Source: Cryptomeria japonica (taxonomy: Eukaryota > Streptophyta > Pinopsida > Cupressales > Cupressaceae). Taken from it: DNA of 64,000 bases. Below the pieces are notes generated by a model. The model worked only from the letters and a program-made list of their open reading frames with translations. It ran no database searches and was not told the origin of the DNA. The stretch is taken from the NCBI RefSeq assembly GCF_030272615.1, contig NC_081408.1, forward strand, positions 404,681,389 to 404,745,388. Direction: 5' to 3'. The position numbers and the translations under genes are program-made. How positions within the stretch are numbered: position 1 is the stretch's first letter; each line of letters starts with the position of its first letter. Below, piece by piece: positions 55,858 to 64,000 of this stretch.

Positions 55858-56875
55858 TTAATCGTACATACCTAGGGGTCTTCTGATTGTTCTGATTTTC
55901 AGTCTCTTGAACTTCTTCACCGCGAGCAGCATCTGGATCTCTTCTAGATCACTCTGCTTCATACTAGGAGTCTGCACTTTCTTTGAAGTAGCATCATGAT
56001 CATCATAATCATATTTGCATGCTCTGATTTGCTTCTCATGATTCTCATCAACCTTCGCATTCACACTTTCCACTATCTTTCTCAGTCTCTTATTGTAACA
56101 CCGATAGGCTTTGCTCTTAGTAGAATATCCCAAGATGATTACTTCATCATATTTTACATAAAATTTTCCTATATCCTCATCTCTTTTGATATAACATTTT
56201 CTTCCATAGATTCTAAAATATCTAGCTATAGGAACATGACCAAACCACAACTCATAAGGAGTCTTACCAGAATCACTTTTTATATGCACCCGGTTGAATG
56301 TGTATACAACAGTGCTAACAACTTCTCTCCAATAGATATGTGGATCATTTCCTTAAATCATCATAGTTCTAGCAACATCTAAAACAGTTAAGTTCTTCAT
56401 TTCAACAAATCCATTTTGTTGAGGGGTTATCAGAGTAGATAACTATCTCCTAATTCCATGCTCTTCACAAAAAGAATTAAACTCACCATAGACACTTCAG
56501 CTTCAATCTTGTCTCTGTCTCCACTCTATCTTTAAATATTTTGAATTTCTCCAGTGCTTCAGATTTCTCCCTTATAAAAGTGACCCACATCATCCTAGAA
56601 TAGTCATTAATTAGCAACATAAAGCATCTGTCTCCCTGCAAGATTCTCCCCCTAGAAGGTCCACATAAGTCAGTATGCACAAGATCTAATAACCCATTAG
56701 ATGAATACAGTTTTCTCTTGAATGCAATTCTTGTTTTCTTTCCCAATTGACATTCTTTACATACCGGATCAGTACGCTTCACTATCTTAGGCAGATCTCT
56801 AACAGCTTGAGTAGAACTAATCTTGATTACACAGTCAAAATTAACATGACACATCCTTCTATGCCACAACCAACT
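55858..56875 (-). pseudogene. Copia integrase of element E
   Basis: WHRRMCH and CKECQLGKK (near 56860-56740) form the zinc-binding part. HTDLCGP keeps the first catalytic Asp. The RSDxGGEF block with the second Asp is largely lost by a small deletion near 56480. PQQNGF-E (near 56420) keeps the Glu region. The tail YELWFGHVPIARYFRIYGRK (56215-56275) goes on to 55858. Confidence 0.87.
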
Positions 56876-57023
56876 CTCATCAATCTAAGCAATCAAACAA
56901 ATTTTCTCACCAACATTCAGATGAAAGATATTCACTTTATTTTTAGTTCCTGATGCAATTTCTATATTAGAGCTATTCTAGATCTTACATTTCCTATTCT
57001 TAAATTGTAAATAATATCCCTTA

Positions 57024-57237
57024 TTAATCATTTGCCCAACACTCAAGATTATGCTTCAAACCTTCAACAAATAAAATATCATCAGTATTATGCTTACCAT
57101 CAAGAGAAATAGAACGTCTACCATGAATTACAAAAGCTTTGTTGTCTCCAAATCTTACTACACCACCATCATACTTCTCCATATTCACAAATTTACCTTT
57201 TATCACCTGTCATGTGATGTGAGCAACCATTTTCAAT
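57024..57237 (-). pseudogene. Copia protease of element E
   Basis: GCSHHMTGDK lies at about 57200-57230. The catalytic Asp-Ser-Gly has become Glu-Asn-Gly, so the enzyme is dead. It goes on with VRFGDNKAFVIHGRRSISLD and LKHNL. Its upstream part, joined to gag, is separated by insertion K. Confidence 0.82.
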
Positions 57238-58521
57238 CACCTTGTTGGGGCTTCAAATTTCCAAATAATTTCAAGCACCCTACTATTAAAAATGGTAGTC
57301 ACTTCATGGAAATGACACATAATGGATGATTAATGATTTGAACAACTAGAGTAAAGGAGGATATGAATAAATTAATTCCAATGGACCCCATGAAAGACTA
57401 GTGTTTTTTATCTGTAGAAAAGATGATATGAACAAAGAATTAAAATGAATGAAACATAAAAATATAATAAATACCCATTTCAGAACATCAAGTTTCCAAG
57501 CTCCAGTAAAAAATTAGATCTGTACAATGTGTTTTTGGCTGTAGACCATATAGAAGACCGTAAGAAGGCTAAAAAGCCTGTTATTTCAACCTGCATGAAA
57601 GAAGATGTCAAATTGGAATGAAAATGTATGCAAATATAAAATCTTATGAAGACCCATTTTATAAGTGGATGTTTCCTACCACCACAAAAAAATTCAGATT
57701 CAGATCTGAAGTTTAAGGCATCCAACCAAACAAAAACCCTAAAGATAGCTTAAAGAAAGGTTATTGACTAACTAGTTTGCATATTAATTTCAAAGGGTTT
57801 TGTTAATTTTAATGTAAAATGGTGACTTTTCACCCCAAAAGGGGTATGGTGCCCATTCAACCACATATATAAGTGGTTAAAAAATGTAGATATGGAGAGG
57901 GAGTCATAATAAAAACATAATGTTGTAAGGATTGAATATCATTTTGTATTAGAGAACTCTATAGGAAGAAGAAGTATCATTTTGTGCAAGCAATCTGTAA
58001 TGAAGTATTTACAAGTGTAGCTTATGTATGCAATTATTTCCTAAAGATTAATATACAAGGTTCACTGTCTCTTTTTCCAAATATTGTGTACACTTTTGTG
58101 TTGATGAGTTATCTTTGTCCTCTTGATAAATCTGTTTATAGATTTGCTATGATGTGAATCACATTTCATTGCATTAAGTGAAAGATTGAGTTCTTATTGT
58201 TTGTGTAACACATATTGAACCTTCATAGTTGATGAAAAATTGTCTCTTGAGTTGATAAGATATTTTGTCCACAAAGTGTCATATATATCCCTGGATAGAG
58301 GCACTGGTCCGTTATTGATTTTTCAAGGTTTTGATCTGTATGCATTCAAGGTCCTTGACAGAAAAACATTCTTCCCAAATCCTTTATAGACTGATCTATG
58401 CATATGTCTTTTAGGTCCTGAAAGCAATCTCATTTACAATATACATTCACAATCATTTCTTTTCGAGGGCATTTATTTAAGGCACATAATGTTGGCATAT
58501 GTGCAAAGCTCTGATACTAAT

Positions 58522-59192
58522 TGATGAATAATGATGAACAGTTAGTACCAAACCGGTATTGAGAGGGGGGGGTGAATCAGTACAGACAAAAAACTTTCCC
58601 TGAACCAATTTGACTGCAAAGACTGCACTTAGCTGGTAAACAATAACACTGGTCTAAATCAGGGCACTACCAGTAAAACATAGTGAGAGTATGAAAGACA
58701 TAAATCGGTAAATACTTTGATCTCCACACAATCTAATATCTCATTTCCACTTCACCCGTATGCATAAACGAGTAATATATCATCAGAAATGTAATGACTA
58801 TCAGTTCAACATGCTTTACCACTTGACAGAAAATATTAAAGCATCACATGAAAAGTATCACACATGATACACTGATTTTTTTCACGTGGAAACCCAACTG
58901 GGAAAAACCATGGTGGTGGTGAATACCCACAAGTTGTTCTTTGAACTCTTTTGAAGTCCGCTCTGTTAGGAGCCTAGTCTGGTTAAAGAATTTTTACAAT
59001 AGGTTTTGCTAGGAACCGATCCTGCTAAGGATCACTCAGTTAAGGGATGGCTAAATACCCTATTAAAGGTTAGAACCCTGTTAAAGGTTACCTCGCAAGA
59101 GGATTTGAAGAACTCATTGAATTGAGTCACCTTGTTAAAGGATTTACACAAAAGCCTATTAAAGCTACCCGGTTAAGGGATTTTCCAACTAC
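58522..59192 (-). repeat. Inverted, 5'-truncated LTR-F
   Basis: On the minus strand it matches LTR-F from about 60318 to 60991, ending ATTATTCATCA, and is followed by ATTAGTATCAGAGCTTTG, a PBS of initiator-Met type. It contains the hairpin and TTAACMGGGT motifs. Confidence 0.85.
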
Positions 59193-59344
59193 TAAAATGG
59201 TGAACTAAAGGTGTGTGCTCCACATCAATCAAGTATTGCATTGATAAATATTTTTTAGGATTGGTGTGTTGAAGGATGTTACTCCTTAGGAGGAGGAGCA
59301 TAGTGGAACATAGCGGTTTGTGCCTCCACTTTGGCATTGTTGTC

Positions 59345-59450
59345 AAAGGGGGAGAAGATGTGAAGTGGAGAAGATATCTGTAGTATTGGGAAGAAGATGT
59401 GACGTAGAGAGATATCTTTGTATATTGCCATCAATGCCAAAGGGGGAGAT
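59345..59450 (+). promoter_or_regulatory. Polypurine tracts of the LTR-F element
   Basis: TCAAAGGGGGAGAAG (near 59347) and CCAAAGGGGGAGAT (59437-59450) occur; the second touches the LTR start TGTTGGC. Confidence 0.8.
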
Positions 59451-60991
59451 TGTTGGCATATGTGCGGAGCTCGATGACATGATGATATTGTATGTTGTCA
59501 TTGATGTCAATATGCTAAAGTATGAACCGGTATATTGAAGTAAGCAAACTGGCAAGAGAACCGGTATGATATTGTGAACTGGTATATGTGAGAATCTGTA
59601 TGATATTGTGAACCAGTATATGTAAAAAAGTGAAGCAGTATGTTGGAATGAGAACTGGTATATATATATGGGAAGTTTTGTATCGAGGTTTCATTTGGCA
59701 TGACTACCGGTTGGTAGTCTCAGCTTCAGGGTTTCTAGTTGATGCATTTCCAAGCCTGTGTGATTCAACCGATGACATCTTGTGATGAGTTAGCATTGTA
59801 ATGAAGATCAGATCATGTTTCCACGTCAGCCTTGTCCGTGTGAAGGATTTCCTTGAGGATCTTGCATGGAGATTGATCTTATCTACCTCGGGAATGTGTG
59901 AAGTCTCTATAAACAGTGGAGAGCGCATGATGGGTTATCAAATTTCTAAAGCGGCAAAGAATGAACATTGGAGAACGTCTTGAGATTTTTTTGAGACTGT
60001 TGTATTCAATGCAATATGATTAACGATCAGGATTGAGCCAATTGAATTATTAAACCTAAATGTTTAGGGTTTAGGGTTTAGGGTTTATGCTATCGACCTA
60101 TCTATTTCCTATAAGGTCGATGATTTTTTTCATTTTGAATTTGTTGGCAAATGTTATGTGTGTATCCAAGTGAAGAGATACTTGATTCTTTCCAGACTAG
60201 AGAAGTGTGTTGATACCTGCAGAGTGTGATTGCAGAAGCAAAGGAGCTAAAGTGGATTTGCCTTGGCATTGAGTGTTGTTATCAAATCAGTGTATTACCT
60301 ATTGACTTCTAACCATTTCAGCAGTTGGAAAATCCCTTAACCGGGTAGCTTTAACAGGCTTTTGTGTAAATCCTTTAACAGGGTAACTCAATTCAATGAG
60401 TTCTTCAAATCCTCTTACGAGGTAACCTTTAACAGGGTTCTAACCTTTAACCGAGTATTTAGCCATCCCTTAACCGGGTGATCCCTAGCAAGATCAGTTC
60501 CTAGCAGAACCTATTGTAAAAAGTCTTTAACCGGACTAAGGTCCTAACAGAGCGGACTTCAAAAGAGTTCAAAGAATAGCTTGTGGGTATTCATCCCCAT
60601 CGTGGTTTTTCCCAGTTGGGTTTCCACGTGAAAAAAATCAGTGTCATGTGTGATGCTTTTCATGTGATGTTTTAATATTTTTTGTCAAGTGGTAAAGCAT
60701 GTTGAACTGGCAGTCATTATATTTCTGATGATATATTACTTGTTTATGCATATGGGTGAAGTGGAAATGAGATATTAGATTGTGTGGAGATATAAGTGTT
60801 TACTAGTTTATGTCTTTCATACTCTCACTGTGTTTTACTAGTAGTGCCCTGAGTTAGACCGGTGTTACTGTTTACCAGCTAAGTGCAGTCTTTGCAGTCA
60901 AACTAGTTCAGGGAAAAAAATTTGTCTGTACTGATTCACCCCCCCCTCTCTCAGTGTCGGTTTGGTACTAACTATTCATCATTATTCATCA
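59451..60991 (+). repeat. 3' LTR-F (1541 bp)
   Basis: It starts TGTTGGCATATGTGCGGAGC and ends TTATTCATCA. It matches the solo LTR at 36024-37585. It holds a run of TTAACMGGGT-like motifs (60330-60560) and the hairpin motif near 60601-60628. Confidence 0.9.
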
Positions 60992-61246
60992 CATAATAAA
61001 GCATAATTGCAGAACAATCATTTGCCAGTTTTGCACTTGCTAATCATAAAGCTTAAATCCACTTTAAATAACTCTTTTTGTGCTTGAGAGGGAGAGGTAC
61101 ACCCACCTAGGTTTAGTGGATCCTTAAGTGCAGAGGGATTTGGTCTTTGACCGTCCCTATTCATTGGCCAAGGCTAGTTGGATCAATTAAGGGCTTGGCA
61201 AATTCTTAAGTTTTCCAATCTATGGTTTTTGGGCACCAACACACCT

Positions 61247-62354
61247 ATTCATCTTTCTCATCAATTTTAGTAGCCAAAGCTTTCTCTTCAACAATATAGC
61301 TTGTAGAATCAGCAAGTACCATATCATCTTCCTTCATAACAATGGACACAAATTCATATTTTGAATTCCCTTTCTCAGACTCATCATATGTCATGCCTTC
61401 ATCAATAGCATAATAACACTTCTTTTGATATCTATACTTGCGATTAGACTTATAAGGCTCATCATACTTTGACACTCTTTCTACTCTTTCAGGGCTCCTA
61501 GAAGCAAAATGACCAATCTTATTGCATGAAAAACATTTCAAAGGTAGCTTCCCTTTATACTTATTGGCTCCTTTAGGCAATATTTTGGCAATAAGTGCTT
61601 CAAGCTCTTCCAATTCTCTTTCATGTTCTTCCATCTCTCTCATTTCTCTTTCATATCTGAAAACCCTAGTTGAACTTTCTCTCGAATCATACTTCTGCTT
61701 CCCAGATACAGGATCTTTAAATGCAGTCTCAATTTTTCCATGTGATTCATCAAGTTTGCTTAATTCAAAAGTAGCAAGCTTACCAACTAGCATATCTCTT
61801 GTCACAATTTGGATCTCATCAATAGCAGAAACTTTGTGTTTGTAAGCAGGAGGCAAATATCTCAACACTTTAGCCATAATCTCATCTTCTTCAAGGAATC
61901 CACCAGCACATCTGATGTTCAAAAAAAGATAATTCACTTTAGCCATGAAGGATTAAATATTCACATATTCTCTCATTCTCGACAACTCATACTTTCCTTT
62001 CAAGCTCTGCAATTTAGCAACTTTCACATGTTTATCTCCTTCATACAGGGTTTCTAGCTTCTCCCAAATCTCATGTGCAATCTACAATCCCATCACATTA
62101 GTCATCTCTACATCAACCAAGGCACTCAACAATGCTTCTTTAGATCTTATGTTATGTTTAGCATCTTTGATCTCAATTGTAGTAACAGGACCATTCAGAG
62201 GAACAATGTATGCATTCTTTGTAATTTTCCAGTAATCTTCTCCAAGACAATTCAAGTGAACTTCCATCTGATTCTTCCATATAGAGTAATTAGTTCTATC
62301 AAATCTTGGACTCTCCTTCTTGAAAATGACAGCTACCATCACAGATCTCCTCAA
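61247..62354 (-). pseudogene. Copia gag of element E
   Basis: The first Met in the frame is at 62354; the more likely true start is 62339. It reads RFDRTNYSIWKNQMEVHLN and CLGEDYW, the gag core of plant Copia elements, to a stop at 62082. Frames resume to 61950 and 61946-61247, with YLPPAYKHKVSAI and one zinc knuckle, CFSCNKIGHFASRS, whose last Cys is Ser. It ends EKALATKIDEKDE followed by TAG (from TGG), directly at insertion K. It is closely related to gag of element C. Confidence 0.87.
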
Positions 62355-62381
62355 GCAGTCAAGCTCCTTCCAGAGGATCTA

Positions 62382-62395
62382 GCTTTGATACCAAA
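62382..62395 (-). promoter_or_regulatory. Primer-binding site of element E
   Basis: On the minus strand TTTGGTATCAAAGC follows the LTR end CCAACA. It is the initiator-Met type with one G-to-A change. Confidence 0.85.
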
Positions 62396-63719
62396 TGTTG
62401 GTAGCAACAATGCAAGAAATATGGGGGGGGGTGAATCAGTTTTCACCAGACTCAAACAAATTACACTCAACTTTATATCTGATTAGAAACATCAAAAAAA
62501 CAGATAAACACCACATCAACAACACACATAACACATGGATTTTTTACTTGGAAAACCCGATTAAGGGAAAAACCACAGTGGGAACCTACCTACAATATGA
62601 TGATACTCTATAGTAGTATGTGTAAATATTACAATGGGGAATGCACATGCATTCAGGCACACTTCCTAGATCTCACTGCTCAAAAAAAACAAAGGGCAAC
62701 AACCCTAGGAAGGCTCACTGCCTCACAAAGATCGGACAACAATCTGAATTATATGAACTCAAAGAATAACATCTCCAAATGCCTGATCACAGTTTTGGTT
62801 AAGCACATTATCTGCACGACAACACTTCTCTACTCTTCTCCACTACCGAAAAATAAATTCGCTTGTTCACACATACAATACTCTCACAAATCGTAGATAC
62901 AACCGCAAACACACATCTTACATGATTACAACACTTATTTATAAAAATCATCAGCCTTAACCTTAAGATCGGCTCAACACATAAGACCTAACTACAAAAT
63001 TGCATCACACGATACATAAATCCATAACCGCACCAATACAATGTTGGCAAGGACATATCATGGACCCAAATCAAATCCTTGAACATGCAACATCACCAAA
63101 TAATTCGTCAAGATCATCTGCAACATGGTAACCATAGAATATGTCGCATAACATGAAGAATACCACCAAACCAATAAAATATTCAATAATGTGCACCACG
63201 ATCAATGCGGACCACCAAAATGCATAGAACATGATCAGATAACATCAACAAGCAATGTGAATTCCACCATAATAACTGCAACAACTCGAATAACAAGAAT
63301 CATCATTATTTCATCACAGGAGCTCAAGAACACCAACTGACAAACTAAAAGATACGCTTGTGAAGTTCCAAATAATGAACCATCCAAACTAAGGACACAA
63401 ATGAATGTCCCAAACACTCTCCAAAATCCACAACTCAATATATAATCATTTTGGAGCAATACAATCCAGAAATCATAACTCTGCACAACAGAACCAACAA
63501 AAAAATCAATCATCGCATCGGATCACATAACTCATTCAAAATGCCTTCTAGAACATTGAAACTCATACTGAATCAACTAGAGATAAGTATCTCAAAAATT
63601 ATTAATCCACATCAGCACATCTGCAACAGATCACCCAAACCAACTCTCTGCAAAAAACCAATTCACTGCAACACAACATCAATGACAACAACACATTCCA
63701 ACAATTCTAATATCCAACA
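62396..63719 (-). repeat. 5' LTR of element E
   Basis: On the minus strand it starts TGTTGGATATTAG and ends GCTACCAACA. It matches 50696-52031. The hairpin motif is at 62546-62577 and the C-run near 62423. Confidence 0.9.
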
Positions 63720-63724
63720 CCTCT

Positions 63725-64000
63725 ACCACTGTTAAGAAAGAAATGACAAATGTCTTTTGTGGGAGAGGTGTCAAAAAAGAGGTTGAAGTGTATTTTTAAT
63801 ACAAATCATGAACTCATAATACATATTGTTAAGGTGGTTCTAGGCATTGAGTTCTTGAATATAAATCATAGGCGCATGGTTAACACAAACACCTCTACCA
63901 TGTTCCCAACCACATTGTTGGATGTTGGGGAATAGAAGGCCATGACAAAGATAATGTTCCAAAAATTGATTCATAATGCTATCTTGGAGAGCTAGAAGAT
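63725..64000. other. Right flank of element E, no gene seen
   Basis: This continues the target sequence interrupted at 50690. Nothing was recognised. Confidence 0.4.

Larger units (their letters stand above)
58490..60991 (+). mobile_element. Rearranged LTR-F element with an inverted 5' LTR
   Basis: A perfect TSD CATAA (58485-58489 and 60992-60996) flanks the unit. It starts with only 22 bp of LTR-F (TGTTGGCATATGTGC...GCTC), then continues with a reversed PBS (58508-58521) and a reversed LTR-F end (58522-about 59192), then about 260 bp of internal 3' sequence with polypurine tracts, then a full LTR-F. All coding sequence is missing. The whole is one insertion, rearranged before or after landing. 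Confidence 0.85.
57243..61241 (-). mobile_element. Nested LTR-like insertion K between gag and protease of element E
   Basis: On the minus strand it starts TGTTGGTGCCC and ends GAAGCCCCAACA, flanked by a perfect TSD (CACCT on the plus strand, 57238-57242 and 61242-61246). Without the LTR-F element inside it (58490-60996) it is about 1.49 kb. No gene was found in 57243-58489 or 60997-61241. It is probably a solo LTR, inserted at the Val codon just before the protease active site. Confidence 0.82.
50696..63719 (-). mobile_element. Element E: minus-strand Copia element, 13.0 kb with nested insertions
   Basis: It has LTRs at 50696-52031 (3') and 62396-63719 (5'), a perfect TSD CCTCT (50691-50695 and 63720-63724), a PBS at 62382-62395 and a polypurine tract at 52032-52043. 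gag, protease, integrase, RT and RNase H are read from right to left. Insertions J (53013-54583), a ~265-bp piece in RT and K (57243-61241, itself carrying a rearranged LTR-F element) account for the excess length. Without J, K and their TSD copies the element is about 7.4 kb. It is inactive. Confidence 0.92.

Noticed and set aside
1-64000. CRISPR array, tRNA or rRNA genes, host protein genes
   Set aside because: No regularly spaced repeats with unique spacers, no recognisable tRNA cloverleaf or rRNA sequence and no intron-exon gene were found; all protein similarity is to retroelements or plastid rps2.

Overview
This is a plant nuclear window made almost entirely of nested LTR retrotransposons. 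The evidence is many LTRs with TG...CA ends and 5-bp target-site duplications (TSDs), initiator-tRNA-Met primer-binding sites (TGGTATCAGAGC type), polypurine tracts (AAAGGGGGAG), Copia pol domains, several solo LTRs and a duplicated plastid rps2 fragment. The repeat density, roughly 1.1-1.6 kb Copia-type LTRs and one 4.3 kb Gypsy-like solo LTR suggest a very large seed-plant genome. A gymnosperm is plausible but not proven. I see no intact host gene, tRNA, rRNA or CRISPR. Element letters A-K are mine.

Layout. 1-6243: element A, the right part of a two-ORF LTR element. 6244-10600: decayed repeat sequence with a minus-strand pseudogene (8870-10000). 10606-25509: element B and a rearrangement around it. 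This holds a solo LTR-B, a block with plastid rps2, an LTR-C copy, then a truncated LTR-B followed by the element B body and its 3' LTR. That 3' LTR is split by a 4343-bp Gypsy-like solo LTR (G). 25510-26714: second copy of the rps2 block. 26715-33719: element C, a Copia element with gag, PR, IN, RT and RH on the plus strand. 33725-38059: minus-strand pseudogene split by solo LTR-F. 38696-44739: element D, a third two-ORF element with both LTRs. 45863-48669: solo LTR-H with LTR-I nested in it. 50696-63719: element E, a 13-kb minus-strand Copia element containing J (53013-54583) and K (57243-61241); K in turn contains a rearranged LTR-F element (58490-60991).

The most interesting system is the element A/B/D type. 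Three families with clearly different LTRs share one unusual layout: LTR, PBS, ORF1 (coiled coil, then four or five CCHC zinc knuckles), a 0.4-0.6 kb spacer, ORF2 (a conserved protein of unknown function with a coiled-coil C-terminal part), serial polypurine tracts, LTR. None has protease, integrase, reverse transcriptase or RNase H. They look like non-autonomous retroelements with their own long-lived second protein. The PBS type and LTR motifs they share with Copia elements C and E suggest mobilisation by Copia machinery in trans. All copies here are mutated. A short hairpin-capable motif near the 3' end of the LTR recurs in the Copia-type LTR families.
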